From contig JALHQT010000008.1 in assembly GCA_022841825.1 (NCBI GenBank), positions 310,001 through 374,000 on the forward strand: DNA of 64,000 nt, in the 5' to 3' direction. Each line of letters opens with the position of its first letter. Within the stretch, counting starts at the first letter, position 1. A program made the translations under genes and the position numbers. This document shows positions 8,853 through 17,531 of this stretch, one piece after another. The notes beneath the pieces were generated by a model, which was not told the origin of the DNA, searched no databases, and was given only the letters and a program-made list of their open reading frames with translations. The DNA comes from Anaerolineae bacterium. GTDB taxonomy: Bacteria > Chloroflexota > Anaerolineae > Aggregatilineales > Phototrophicaceae.

Positions 8853-9305
8853 ATGGCGACGATGATCCGTTGGAACCCTATTCGTGAAATGATGGCGATT
8901 CAGAACGCATTCGACCGTGCCTACGCCGATGGCTGGCGCACCGTCCGCGCGAACGCCAACGCCTACACGCTGCCGCTCGACGTGTACGAGAATGACGAGG
9001 TGTATACCTTCGTCGCCTCGCTGCCCGGCGTCGGTGCCGAAAACATCCAGGTCAACTGGCACGACGACACCGTAACCATCCAGGCGGAAGTGCCGCAGAG
9101 CGCCCCGGCGACCGAAGGTCTGCGCACGCACATGGTTGAACGCCCGTCGGGCAAGTTCAGCCGCACCATTCACCTCAGCAAGCCGATCAATACAGAAGCG
9201 GTCGAGGCAGTCTACGCCGATGGCGTCCTGACGCTGACGCTGCCGAAGAGCGCAGAAGCGCAGCCGAAAGTCATCCCGGTTCGCAGCACCATCAGCGCGA
9301 ATTAG
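8853..9305 (+). CDS. Small heat shock protein, Hsp20 family
   Basis: This 150-residue protein carries an alpha-crystallin domain, with VYENDEVYTFVASLPGV and VYADGVLTLTLPKS as the beta strands of the fold. The C-terminal KVIPVRS resembles the IxI/V anchor motif. Such proteins form oligomers that hold unfolding clients. The start at 8853 is chosen because AGGAG precedes it; a longer frame from 8748 has no comparable site. A strong terminator follows at 9383. Confidence 0.93.
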   Translation: MATMIRWNPIREMMAIQNAFDRAYADGWRTVRANANAYTLPLDVYENDEVYTFVASLPGVGAENIQVNWHDDTVTIQAEVPQSAPATEGLRTHMVERPSGKFSRTIHLSKPINTEAVEAVYADGVLTLTLPKSAEAQPKVIPVRSTISAN

Positions 9306-9332
9306 GACAGTACCCACGACACCCACGCGCCC

Positions 9333-9358
9333 GTAGGGGACGACCCATGTGTCGTCCC
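9333..9358. repeat. GTAGGGGC-type palindrome
   Basis: GTAGGGGACGAC and GTCGTCCC are arms around CCATGT. It belongs to the short palindrome family also seen at 11822, 16251, 30975 and 54376. It lies between hsp20 and its terminator. Confidence 0.7.
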
Positions 9359-9382
9359 GCGACCACCAGGCTGGATATTCAT

Positions 9383-9437
9383 AGGCACAACGTATCGGAA
9401 CAAACGGGTTCCGGCACGTTGTGCCTGTTTGTTTTTG
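9383..9437 (+). terminator. Rho-independent terminator of hsp20
   Basis: AGGCACAACG (9383-9392) pairs perfectly with CGTTGTGCCT (9417-9426). An inner stem CGGAAC/GTTCCG lies inside, and GTTTGTTTTTG follows. This is a textbook strong terminator for the Hsp20 transcript. Confidence 0.85.
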
Positions 9438-9476
9438 GGTATAGTTGTAACGTTATTGAGTGACGAGAAATGATTC

Positions 9477-10766
9477 ATGTTAGATTTGGGCAACCAGCGG
9501 ACGCCGCGCGCGGCGTGCCTACAACGTGACGTGGATTTCGTGGGGGCGCGGCGTGCCTCGCCCGCCTACGTTTCTCCCTTACGATCTGTCACATTTGTGT
9601 GGTTCGCCGCACTCCTCGTGCTCTGTCTCGCCTCCCCTGCCCTCGCGCAGCCATCTCCGCTGACCGCGCCGCTCCTGGCGACTTCCAGCACCGAACTTGA
9701 TCGCATCATCCTCTACGACCTGAACGATGGGCGGCGCGACCTGCGCTTTGACGCGCGACTGCACTACGTCTGGGGCTTCTCGCCGGATGGCTGCCGCGTC
9801 ATCGTCACGTTGGGCGAGCGCGGCGGTGTCAGCCGACTGTACAGCGCACGGTTGGATGGCGAAGATCTGCGCCCGCTCGTCCAGTTTGCCGACCTGTCTG
9901 CGAACGACTGGAGCGTCTGGGAGCCGATGGTCAACCCCGCTGATGGGCGCATCGCCTTCACCTGGTTCCGCCGCGAGCGCCCACCCGGCGAAGACCCCCG
10001 CGAAACCACGCACATTGCCTGGGTTGCGCAGGAAGGCGGCGCGCCGCAGCTTTACAGCGTCAGCGGCGACGAGCACACGCCGATCTGGTCGCCGAGTGGG
10101 ACATGGCTGGCGTATGTCGCCTACAACCGGCGCATCCCAGGACCGGACATTTTCTCGACCGTGCCGCCGACCGAAGCCGCCATCGGTACGCCCGTGCCCG
10201 ATGACGAAATGGTCAATGAGGCAGACCTGTGGGTGATCAGCGCCGACGGCACCCTCAAATACCGCCTGACGGCGTTCCCCGTCGGCAGCGTCAGCGCGCC
10301 GCGCTGGTCGCCCGATTCCACGCTCATCAGTTTCGTCTACTCCCCCACAATTGCTAACGACACTTACTGGCTGATCGGCAATGCCGATGCCGCCATCGCC
10401 ACGCAGTTGAGCTTCGAGTGGGCGCTGGCGGTCGAAAGCACCTGGCAGCCGGACGGCAGAGCCTTCCTGGCAACGCTGCGCGACTTTCAGGGCGTAAGCG
10501 AGAACCGGCTGTGGCGCATGCCGCTGGTGGGCAACGCCGACAGCGACGCCATCCAATACCCGCTCGATCCGGCGCTCCGTTTCATCGACTATCCTCGCTA
10601 CAGCCCCGACGGGCGTTACCTGGCGCTGCGCAGCGAGTACCGCCTGGTCGTCATCGACACGCAAACCAACACGCCCCGTTTCATAGACGAGTCAGCGCCC
10701 GGCAACACACCACCCGTCTGGAGTCCTCTCGGCTTCACGGGCGAAAGCGCGTGCCCGGCAGGATAA
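9477..10766 (+). CDS. Exported PD40/TolB-like beta-propeller protein
   Basis: After a leader, a signal peptide is visible (VTFVWFAALLVLCLASPALAQ). A propeller follows, built of PD40 repeats with the typical SPDG/SPSGTWLAY/SPDSTLISF/SPDGRYLAL motifs. Such domains bind periplasmic or surface partners; no enzyme signature is visible. The first 33 residues before the signal are unlike a leader and coincide with a GTAGGCGGGC-type repeat at about 9508-9570. The real start may be internal, or the repeat may be translated. GAGAAA precedes the ATG at 9477. The 429-residue length fits a six- to seven-bladed propeller. Confidence 0.78.
   Translation: MLDLGNQRTPRAACLQRDVDFVGARRASPAYVSPLRSVTFVWFAALLVLCLASPALAQPSPLTAPLLATSSTELDRIILYDLNDGRRDLRFDARLHYVWGFSPDGCRVIVTLGERGGVSRLYSARLDGEDLRPLVQFADLSANDWSVWEPMVNPADGRIAFTWFRRERPPGEDPRETTHIAWVAQEGGAPQLYSVSGDEHTPIWSPSGTWLAYVAYNRRIPGPDIFSTVPPTEAAIGTPVPDDEMVNEADLWVISADGTLKYRLTAFPVGSVSAPRWSPDSTLISFVYSPTIANDTYWLIGNADAAIATQLSFEWALAVESTWQPDGRAFLATLRDFQGVSENRLWRMPLVGNADSDAIQYPLDPALRFIDYPRYSPDGRYLALRSEYRLVVIDTQTNTPRFIDESAPGNTPPVWSPLGFTGESACPAG
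9508..9570. repeat. Degenerate GTAGGGGC-type repeat inside an N-terminal coding region
   Basis: Two nearby segments, CGGCGTGCCTACAACGT and GCGGCGTGCCTCGCCCGCCTACG, share the GCGTGCCT core of the short palindrome family (compare 30975-30998). The segment lies in frame upstream of the signal peptide of the propeller gene. Confidence 0.5.
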
Positions 10767-10839
10767 GTCAACGCGGAACATTGAACACTCCACGAGCGTC
10801 TACTCTCAAAGCGTTGTCGGTCGCATTGGGGAAAACATC

Positions 10840-11769
10840 ATGAAGCGTCAAGTTGTGATTTTCGGTCTCTTTGTCATTCTCGTTATCGTGGGACTGTCCG
10901 CCATTCTACAAGGCTGCACGCCTGCAGTCGGCAACATCTATTCCTCAGTAAATCCGCTCGACACCGACTACGCCGCCGTTCCCCCGCAGCCGGGCGCGGT
11001 CGCCATGGCGTCAGGTGAAAGCGAGATGCTCCGCCAGGATGTCGCGGACACACAGGAGCGCCTGATCGTCCGCAGCGCCAACCTCAGCCTCACCCTCGAT
11101 GACCCCGCCGCGAAGATCGAACAGATCGAAGCGCTGGCGGTCGAGATGGGCGGCTGGGTCGTCAGCGCCAACCTCAGCACGTCCGGCACCGGTGAGCAGC
11201 AGCGCGTGAGCAGCGCCAGCATCAGCATCCGCGTCGAGTCGGCGCGGCTGGACGAGGCACTCGACCGCATCAAGGCAGGCGTCGGCACGGTTAATTCCGA
11301 GGCGGTCACGGGCGAAGATGTCACATCGCAGTATGTCGATGTGCGCAGCCGCGTCGCCAACCTGGAAGCGGCGGAACAGCAGCTTCAGGCGATCATGGAA
11401 GACGCGCGGCGCACCGAGGATGTGCTGGCGGTCTTCGACCAGCTCACGCGCATTCGCGGCGAGATCGAGTCGCTGCGCGGGCAGATGCAGTATTTCGAGC
11501 AGGCGTCGAGCTTCAGCGCCATCCAGGTGCAGCTCATCGCCACGCCCGTCACGCCTCCAATCGAAGTCGGCGGCTGGCGACCGCTGGACGCGGTGTCTGG
11601 CGCGGCGCAGGCGCTGGTCGATGTCCTGCAGGGCGGCGTGAACATCATCATCTATCTGGTCGTATTCATCCTGCCGCTGCTGCTGCTCGTCGGGCTACCG
11701 ATCTGGCTGATCGGGCGCTTCCTGCGGGGGCGGCGGAATAACGGGCGGGCTGTTGCACCGCAACCCTGA
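10840..11769 (+). CDS. DUF4349 family membrane-anchored lipoprotein
   Basis: The N-terminus has a hydrophobic segment ending in a lipobox-like LQGC, so it may be a lipoprotein. The middle (about residues 70-240) matches DUF4349: RLIVRSANLSLTL, VEMGGWVVSANLS, VTSQYVDVRSRV and a coiled coil around LTRIRGEIESLRGQMQYFE. A C-terminal transmembrane helix (IIIYLVVFILPLLLLVGLPIWLI) and a basic tail follow. The domain resembles the periplasmic part of other coiled-coil envelope proteins. Its function is not established. GGGGAAA precedes the ATG. It probably forms an operon with the propeller gene 73 bases upstream. Confidence 0.85.
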   Translation: MKRQVVIFGLFVILVIVGLSAILQGCTPAVGNIYSSVNPLDTDYAAVPPQPGAVAMASGESEMLRQDVADTQERLIVRSANLSLTLDDPAAKIEQIEALAVEMGGWVVSANLSTSGTGEQQRVSSASISIRVESARLDEALDRIKAGVGTVNSEAVTGEDVTSQYVDVRSRVANLEAAEQQLQAIMEDARRTEDVLAVFDQLTRIRGEIESLRGQMQYFEQASSFSAIQVQLIATPVTPPIEVGGWRPLDAVSGAAQALVDVLQGGVNIIIYLVVFILPLLLLVGLPIWLIGRFLRGRRNNGRAVAPQP

Positions 11770-11821
11770 GCGCCGCATATTGCGCGGGCGATGAAGTGGG
11801 CGCGGGCGCAGATAGAAACGC

Positions 11822-11848
11822 GGGCGCACCCATGGGTGCGCCCCTACC
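11822..11848. repeat. Perfect GGGCGCACCC palindrome
   Basis: Positions 11822-11843 are a perfect 22-base palindrome centred on CATG, followed by CCTAC on one side only. It belongs to the GTAGGGGC family. It lies in the spacer after the DUF4349 gene. Confidence 0.8.
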
Positions 11849-11964
11849 GACACGTTGCGATGCCGTGTCATCGCACACCGAAATAGACACCCCACGCGAC
11901 TTCCGTCACGCATCCAACACATGGTAGAATATGCCGCAAGCAGACCGGAGCAGAGACCCCCTTG

Positions 11965-12084
11965 GTGCTTGAACGCCAGCTTGTGATGGTCGAGGAATTC
12001 GAGAAGCTCCTCGACCTGCCTGAATACAGTGACCGATCTCCCGACCTCAAAATCCCCGTCGTTGAGTTGTTTCGAGGTGCCTGA
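11965..12084 (+). pseudogene. Remnant of a Uma2-family gene (internal deletion)
   Basis: A 39-codon frame starts at GTG (11965). It begins LERQLVMVEEFEKLLDLPEY, which looks like the N-terminus of a Uma2 (DUF820) putative nuclease. It ends [15 protein letters not shown], which looks like the C-terminus of the same family. The central catalytic part, about 150 residues, is absent, so the frame appears to be an internal deletion. Its TGA (12082-12084) overlaps the permease ATG as TGATG, so it may now serve as a translated leader. A full Uma2 gene is at 51777. Confidence 0.55.
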
Positions 12085-13103
12085 TGCAACGTGACTCATT
12101 TGGCGGCTTGCGCAATCTCCTGTGGTGGGCGGCAGGCGTTGGACTTGCTGCCGTCGTCCTGGTCGCCGCACTCTCCAGCGGGCAGGATGCCGCCACTATC
12201 CTCAGTATCTTCAGCACGCGCTTCCTCGGCATCTTCATCGAGGCAGCACCCTTCCTGCTCCTCGGCACGCTGGCGTCGGGTCTGATCGAAGCGTTCGTCA
12301 CGGCGGACGACATCGCCCGCCTCATCCCGCGCAACAAGTTCGCCAGTCCGGTCGTCGGCGCGTTCCTCGGTTTCCTCTTCCCGGTCTGCGAGTGCGGCGT
12401 GGTGCCCGTCGTGCGGCGGCTGTTTCTGAAGGGGCTGCCGATGTCGGTCGGCGTCGCCTTCCTGCTTTCCGCGCCCGTCATCAACCCGATTGTGCTCGTC
12501 AGCACGTATGTTGCCTTCGGCGTCGGTCCTATTCTGATCGGGCGCTTTGTGCTGACCATTGCCGTCGCCGTCATTGTCGGCTGGGTGTTCGCCTTCTCCG
12601 CGCGACCGGAACACGTCCTGCGCCCGGCATCGCTGGTGCCCGTCATGGGCGGCTCATCGGACGTACTGAAGTTAACGAGCCGCAAGTCCTTTGGCACCGG
12701 GCTGCGCGAGGCGCTTCGAACCGCCTCCGACGAGTTCTTCGACATGGGGCGCTATCTGGTGCTCGGCACGCTGCTCGCCGCCACGCTTCAAACGCTCGTC
12801 TCGCAGGACACGCTGCTCGCACTCGGTCGTGGTCCCGTCGTCTCCGTGGTCGTCATGCAGGGTCTGGCATTCCTTCTCAGCGTCTGCTCGACCGTCGATT
12901 CGTTCCTGGCGCTGGCGTTTGTCGGCACCTTCACCACCGGGTCGATCCTGTCGTTCCTGGTCTTCGGTCCGATGGTGGACATCAAGAGCACCCTGATGTT
13001 CAACGGCATCTTTAAGCCGCGCATCGTGTTCTACCTGATCCTGCTGCCCTTCCTGTTGACATTACTGACAGGGTTGTGGATCAATCTGAATTTACCGTTG
13101 TAG
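12084..13103 (+). CDS. Predicted permease of the UPF0718/DUF318 family
   Basis: This 339-residue protein has about eight to nine transmembrane helices. It carries the conserved cysteine motif [14 protein letters not shown] near the N-terminal half and [14 protein letters not shown] near the C-terminal half, both typical of this family. Relatives include ArsP-type organoarsenical exporters and YraQ/YcgR, but the substrate cannot be told here. The family is usually paired with TIGR03943 proteins, and one follows at 13199. The start overlaps the Uma2 remnant stop. Confidence 0.88.
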   Translation: MQRDSFGGLRNLLWWAAGVGLAAVVLVAALSSGQDAATILSIFSTRFLGIFIEAAPFLLLGTLASGLIEAFVTADDIARLIPRNKFASPVVGAFLGFLFPVCECGVVPVVRRLFLKGLPMSVGVAFLLSAPVINPIVLVSTYVAFGVGPILIGRFVLTIAVAVIVGWVFAFSARPEHVLRPASLVPVMGGSSDVLKLTSRKSFGTGLREALRTASDEFFDMGRYLVLGTLLAATLQTLVSQDTLLALGRGPVVSVVVMQGLAFLLSVCSTVDSFLALAFVGTFTTGSILSFLVFGPMVDIKSTLMFNGIFKPRIVFYLILLPFLLTLLTGLWINLNLPL

Positions 13104-13164
13104 TAACGGGTAACGAGACGACAGCCGCGTTTTTGAGGTATTCTCGTCACTCGTTACCCGTTAC
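13103..13164. repeat. Long hairpin, GTAACGGGTAACGAG word (family delta)
   Basis: GTAACGGGTAACGAG (from 13103) pairs with CTCGTTACCCGTTAC (ending 13164). The left arm begins on the last base of the permease TAG stop (13101-13103), and the loop is about 30 bases. Confidence 0.8.
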
Positions 13165-13198
13165 TTTCAAAGTTGGTTTAGCGGAGTAACTAACTCGC

Positions 13199-13960
13199 GT
13201 GGACATCTACCAGAACATCCCCGGACTGAATCTCGCGCCTCAGCGAACGTCACCACAAATGTGGCTGAAGACGGTGCTGCTCCTTGGTCTGGGCGTCTAC
13301 TTCATCGTCGTCATCGGCACGGGCAGCCTGACCAATTACATCAATGAGCGCTTCGCCTGGTTGTCCTATGTCGCGGCAGGCATTTTCCTACTGCTTGGCG
13401 CGCACAGCCTATATATGGTGCTGCGACCGGAACACGCTGTCGGCAAGGATCGTAGTCTGTCGTGGGGTGCGCTCTCGGTCATCGCAATCCCGCTTGTCCT
13501 GGGCACGCTCGTGCCGTCGCGTCCGCTCGGCGCGGAGTCGGTGGATCGCATCTCGACATCGGCGGCAATCAACGCGGCAGGCAGCAGCATCAGCCAATTC
13601 GAAATCGACCCGCTCAACCGCAATGTCCTCGACTGGCTGCGCGTCTTCAACAGCGTGCCCGATTTCGCCGAACTCAATGGGCAGCCCGCCGACCTGATCG
13701 GCTTCGTCTACAGCGAGCCGACTTTCCCGGAAGACCAGTTTATGATCGCCCGCTTCACCGTAAGCTGCTGCGTCGCCGATGCCTCGGCGATTGGCGTGCC
13801 AGCGTTTTACGCAGATACGCCGACTCTGACGCAGGGGCAGTGGGTGCGCGTGCAGGGCGCGTTCCAGGTCGGGCAATTCAGGGGCGATGTCCTGCCGGTC
13901 CTCCAGGTCGCCAGCATCGAAGTCGTCGATCAGCCCGAACATCCGTATCTCTATCCCTAG
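13199..13960 (+). CDS. TIGR03943 family protein (YcgQ-like)
   Basis: This 253-residue protein has two N-terminal membrane helices (VLLLGLGVYFIVVIGTGSL and LSYVAAGIFLLLGAHSLYMVL) and an extracytoplasmic C-terminal domain with FTVSCCVADASAIG. The paired cysteines and C-terminal domain are typical of TIGR03943, the standing partner of DUF318 permeases. The start is GTG at 13199. With the upstream permease it probably forms a metal- or metalloid-related transport pair (family-level inference). A hairpin begins right at its stop. Confidence 0.85.
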   Translation: MDIYQNIPGLNLAPQRTSPQMWLKTVLLLGLGVYFIVVIGTGSLTNYINERFAWLSYVAAGIFLLLGAHSLYMVLRPEHAVGKDRSLSWGALSVIAIPLVLGTLVPSRPLGAESVDRISTSAAINAAGSSISQFEIDPLNRNVLDWLRVFNSVPDFAELNGQPADLIGFVYSEPTFPEDQFMIARFTVSCCVADASAIGVPAFYADTPTLTQGQWVRVQGAFQVGQFRGDVLPVLQVASIEVVDQPEHPYLYP

Positions 13961-14092
13961 GAGTACTGAGGAACGAGTACTGAGTACTGAGTATTGAGGT
14001 CAAACTCCCCGCTTCGGGGCAAAGCATTCGCTGCCCCGCAAGACGCAGGTTTGTATTTGCCTCAGCACTCAGCGCACAGTACTCAGTACTCG
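13961..14092. repeat. Stop-to-start hairpin, GAGTACTGAGTACTG word (family epsilon)
   Basis: The left arm (13961-14005) is made of GAGTACTGAG words and the right arm (14049-14092) of CAGTACTCAGTACTC words. An inner CCCCGCTTCGGGG stem lies in the loop. The element begins on the base after the TAG of the TIGR03943 gene and ends four bases before the next ATG, so it is the whole intergenic spacer. Confidence 0.85.
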
Positions 14093-14096
14093 CATC

Positions 14097-15530
14097 ATGA
14101 CAAGTCTCGCTACACCCTCAAACAGACGTAAGACAACCCTTCGCCCTATCGACCGCGCCGTCGCGCTGTCATCGCTGGCGCTGCTGCTGTTGGTCGGCGT
14201 CACGCTGCTGATGGGCGACCGCGTCGGCGTCACACTGGAGCGCGTCTCACCGCTCGGCGTCGCGCGTGCCACTGCCCCGATCAAGATCCAGTTCGGGGAG
14301 GCGATGCAGCGCGACAGCCTGCAAGGGCTGGTCACGCTCTCGCCCGCCGTCGAAGGGACGCAGAACTGGAGCGGCAACACGCTAATCTTCCAGCCCGCGC
14401 GCGCGCTTGAACCCGGCAGCGACTACACTGTCACGCTGGAGGCGGGCGGGCGCAGCGAGAGCGGGCGCGCAATCCTCTCGGACTATCAGTTCAGCTTCAG
14501 CGTGCGCCGCCCGGAAGTCGCCTATCTCGCGCCTGCCGACGGCGTACCGATCAACATCTGGATCGCCACGCCGGGTGTGGAGGGCAGCGAGCGCCAGCTC
14601 ACACAAAGCCCCGGCGGCATCTTTGACTATGCTGTCAGCCCTGACGGGCAGTACATCGCCTTCTCGGAGACGAACACGGCGACCAACACCGAAGACATCA
14701 AAATCGTTGATCTGGAAACAGGCGGACTGCGTCAGGTGACGAACTGTGCAGACTCGAGCTGCACCAACCCCGTCTGGCGTCCCGATGGGCAGGTCATCGC
14801 CTACGAGCGCGTCGATTACAACACAGGCATCGAAGGCGTCGGCATCAGCCCAACGCGCGTCTGGTTGATCGACCTGCGTCCCGAACCCGCCGTGACAACA
14901 CCGCTGTTCCCGGATACGCAGATCCTCGGCTACAACCCACAGTGGTCGGGGGACGGCAGACGAATCGCCATCTTCGACCGAGGCAGCGCCAGCATTCTGG
15001 TGTACGACTTCGGCGATGACTCCGGCTTGAGCATCCCGACTCGCGCGGGCACATCGGGCGCGCTGGCACCCGATGGCACATCCCTGATCTTCCCGGAAGT
15101 CGTCCTCCAGGAAGGACAGGAAGCGCGCACCTTCCTCCAGGTCGCCGACCTGACCAGCAACGCCGTCAATCTGCTGCCCGGCACGAGCGACAATGCCTCC
15201 GATGAAGAGGCGCGCTGGTCGCCCGACGGCATGTCCGTCATCGTGCGCCGTCGCTATCTTGACGAGCGCTACACGCGCGGTCATCAACTCGCGCAGATCG
15301 ACATTGCAACGGGCGCAGTGCGCGAGCTGACCGATGACCCGCGCTTCAGCAACGGGTTTTTCTCGTGGGACGCAACGGGCGAGCAGTTGGTCGTCCAGCG
15401 ACTCTCTCTCTTTGACGACCAGGGACAACCGGATAACCTCGCTCGTCCGCAAGTCTGGACGTATGACCTGGAAACGGGTGAATACATGTTCGTCGTCAAC
15501 AACGCTTTCTATCCGCGCTGGGTGCCGTAG
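14097..15530 (+). CDS. Membrane-anchored Ig-like plus PD40 beta-propeller protein
   Basis: The N-terminus has one transmembrane helix (VALSSLALLLLVGVTLLMG). A Big_5/SbsA-like Ig domain follows at about residues 55-135 (PIKIQFGEAMQRDSLQGLV, GNTLIFQPARALEPGSDYTV). The rest is a PD40/TolB-type propeller with SPDGQYIAFSE, RPDGQVIAYE, SGDGRRIAIF and SPDGMSVIVRR repeats. It is probably tethered outside the membrane and binds other envelope components. No catalytic motif is visible. The TAG stop lies within a TAGGGACGGCAC segment of the short palindrome family. Confidence 0.82.
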   Translation: MTSLATPSNRRKTTLRPIDRAVALSSLALLLLVGVTLLMGDRVGVTLERVSPLGVARATAPIKIQFGEAMQRDSLQGLVTLSPAVEGTQNWSGNTLIFQPARALEPGSDYTVTLEAGGRSESGRAILSDYQFSFSVRRPEVAYLAPADGVPINIWIATPGVEGSERQLTQSPGGIFDYAVSPDGQYIAFSETNTATNTEDIKIVDLETGGLRQVTNCADSSCTNPVWRPDGQVIAYERVDYNTGIEGVGISPTRVWLIDLRPEPAVTTPLFPDTQILGYNPQWSGDGRRIAIFDRGSASILVYDFGDDSGLSIPTRAGTSGALAPDGTSLIFPEVVLQEGQEARTFLQVADLTSNAVNLLPGTSDNASDEEARWSPDGMSVIVRRRYLDERYTRGHQLAQIDIATGAVRELTDDPRFSNGFFSWDATGEQLVVQRLSLFDDQGQPDNLARPQVWTYDLETGEYMFVVNNAFYPRWVP

Positions 15531-15536
15531 GGACGG

Positions 15537-15634
15537 CACTGTGCGAAGTGCGTGGTGCGTAGTGCGAAAAGACAGAACTCACCTCGCCAACTGGGATGAG
15601 TTTGTTCGCACCTCGCACGCCGCACTTCGCGCCC
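15537..15634. repeat. Long imperfect hairpin, GTGCGTAGTGCG word (family beta)
   Basis: The left arm (about 15537-15573) holds GCGAAGTGCGTGGTGCG. The right arm (15600-15634) begins GTTTGTTCGCACCTCGCAC. It is the second copy of the family at 7168-7254, with similar arms and an unrelated loop. It starts just after the stop at 15530. Confidence 0.78.
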
Positions 15635-15666
15635 TCAACTCGTCTAGTGTCTGACCAAGGATTGTG

Positions 15667-16242
15667 ATGCAACGACCGACGTTATCCCCCGCCCTCCTGC
15701 TGCTGGTTTTCCCGATCCTGGGGATCATCACGGCGGCGCTGCTCATCATGCAGGATCAGCAGCCGCCTGCGCAGCTTGCAACGCCGCAGCCGGTCACACT
15801 ACCAGCAGTTCCGCCCACACAGAACCCATTCGCCAACCCCGCGCGCCTCGATTTCACGCTGCCCGCGCTGGGCGGCGGCGAGATCAGCCTGGCGGATTAC
15901 GACGGGCGTCCGGTGATACTCAACTTCTGGGCGACCTGGTGCGTCCCCTGTGAGCGCGAACTACCCGCTATCGCCGAGTTCCTGCGCGAGCAAGACACCG
16001 TGACCGTGATCGCGGTCAACATTGGGGAAACAGCGGAACAGGTACAGCCCTGGCTGGACGAGCGCGATCTGACCAATATCCCGGTCGTGCTCGACGAAAG
16101 CCTGAATGTGCGCGATCAATACGGCGTCTTCAGCATTCCTGTCACTTATGGGCTGGATGCCGCAGGTGTCGTCCGCGAGCAGAAGTTCGGCGAAGTGACA
16201 TTGGAAGACCTGCGGGCGTTCGCGGAGGCGCTGGCGTCTTGA
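15667..16242 (+). CDS. TlpA/ResA-like thiol-disulfide oxidoreductase
   Basis: This 191-residue protein has an N-terminal signal anchor (LLLLVFPILGIITAALLIM), a short Pro/Thr-rich linker and a thioredoxin fold. The CxxC active site is in FWATWCVPCERELP, and the cis-proline region is FSIPVTYGLD. AhpC/TSA-type features (DFTLPALGGGEISLADYDGRP) fit ResA/TlpA proteins, which reduce apocytochrome or other extracytoplasmic disulfides. It may serve the same pathway as ccmC, but the two are 10 kb apart. The ATG at 15667 is preceded by an overlapping GTG. Confidence 0.88.
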   Translation: MQRPTLSPALLLLVFPILGIITAALLIMQDQQPPAQLATPQPVTLPAVPPTQNPFANPARLDFTLPALGGGEISLADYDGRPVILNFWATWCVPCERELPAIAEFLREQDTVTVIAVNIGETAEQVQPWLDERDLTNIPVVLDESLNVRDQYGVFSIPVTYGLDAAGVVREQKFGEVTLEDLRAFAEALAS

Positions 16243-16250
16243 AACCCGGG

Positions 16251-16277
16251 GCTGGGGTACAATGTTTTGCACCCCTA
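16251..16277. repeat. GTAGGGGT-type palindrome containing a stop codon
   Basis: Read on the minus strand, TAGGGGTGCAAAACATTGTA is followed by CCCC. The TAG is the stop codon of the glycosyltransferase (16275-16277). The element lies between two convergent genes. Confidence 0.6.
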
Positions 16278-17531
16278 CGATTGCCCCGCATACCGCCCAA
16301 CAAGCTCGACCGCATTCGCCACACCGTCCTCCGTCCGGATCTTCTCGCCAAGTTCGGCGGCGCGCTTGCGCAGCCCCTCGTCCGTGACCGTCTGCGTGAT
16401 CGCCTTCGCCAGCGCCTCGGCGGTCAGCTTCTTGCGCGGGATCGGTGCACTTCCGACACCCAGCCGCGCGACCTGATGCCCCCAGAACGGCTGATCGCCC
16501 ATGAACGGAATGACGATGGAAGGCACGCCTGCGCGCAGCCCCGCCGCCGTCGTCCCCGCGCCGCCATGATGTACAACCGCCGCTATGCGCGGGAACAACC
16601 AGCTATGCGGGATGGATGACAGCATGTAGACATTAGAGGGGAGGTCTTCCTTGTGCAGCCCGCCCCAACCCGACGCGATCACCCCGCGCTGCCCGCTTTG
16701 CTCAAGCGCGCGCAGCGCCATGTCCGCCGCTTCCTGCGGATTGCGACTGCCCATACTGCCAAAGCCGATGTACACGGGCGGCGCACCAGCATCGAGAAAT
16801 GCGAGCAAGTCAGCAGGGGGCGTCCAGGTCGCGGGTGCGTCGAGGAACCAGTAGCCCGTCACATGTGTGCGTTCGTCCCAATCGGCGGGTTTGGGCAGCA
16901 CATGACAGCTGTATCCGTAGAGAGTCGGGATGCGCCGCTTCGTCAGATCGCCGAAGGGACCCCAGAACGGTGTGCGCGCCATGCCGAGCAGCTTGCGCGT
17001 CACGGCGTCCGGCTGCTGCACCGTCTGCCAAAGCGCCAGCCGCATCAACGCGAACGACGGGCGATTGAGCGCAGCGAGCGGCAGCGTGGGCGTGAGAGGC
17101 GCGCTGAAGGCGTTGGTCGGCGTCAACGGGAAGAGATACGCCTGAAGGATGGGGATACCCACCTTTTCTGCTGCTGCGAACGCCCCACCCAACCCGCCGA
17201 CGCCGCCCAAGACCAGGTCGCTGCCTTCGATAAGGGTGGGCATCTGCTGCGCCATCCGGTCGGCGTGCTTCTTCATCTCCCGGTTCATTTGCGCCAGGAT
17301 AGTCAGGAAGTTGCCGCCTTCCGTGACCGAACGCCACTCCTCGCCTTGCAGCAGCGCCTCGACACCGTGCCCCATCGAGCAGAATTCCAGCCCCGCCTCC
17401 TCGACCAGCCGCACAAAATCGTCGCTCGTCACGATGCGGACTTCATGCCCCGCCATCTTCAACCCAGTGCCGAGCGCGACATACGGCTGCACATCGCCGC
17501 GTGACCCAGAAGCGATGACTGAGATTTTCAT
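16275..17531 (-). CDS. UGT-like glycosyltransferase (GT1/GT28 family)
   Basis: This 418-residue enzyme has the two-domain GT-B layout. The N-terminal part begins MKISVIASGSRGDVQPYVAL, typical of sterol- and macrolide-type glucosyltransferases. The C-terminal part holds PVYIGFGSMGSRNP and the donor-binding HHGGAGTTAAGLRAGVP motif with the following DQPFWGHQV. It probably moves a sugar from a nucleotide donor to a lipid or small hydrophobic acceptor. GGGAG precedes the ATG at 17531, which overlaps the TetR stop as ATGA, so the two are coupled. Regulation by that TetR is likely. Confidence 0.88.
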   Translation of the reverse strand: MKISVIASGSRGDVQPYVALGTGLKMAGHEVRIVTSDDFVRLVEEAGLEFCSMGHGVEALLQGEEWRSVTEGGNFLTILAQMNREMKKHADRMAQQMPTLIEGSDLVLGGVGGLGGAFAAAEKVGIPILQAYLFPLTPTNAFSAPLTPTLPLAALNRPSFALMRLALWQTVQQPDAVTRKLLGMARTPFWGPFGDLTKRRIPTLYGYSCHVLPKPADWDERTHVTGYWFLDAPATWTPPADLLAFLDAGAPPVYIGFGSMGSRNPQEAADMALRALEQSGQRGVIASGWGGLHKEDLPSNVYMLSSIPHSWLFPRIAAVVHHGGAGTTAAGLRAGVPSIVIPFMGDQPFWGHQVARLGVGSAPIPRKKLTAEALAKAITQTVTDEGLRKRAAELGEKIRTEDGVANAVELVGRYAGQS

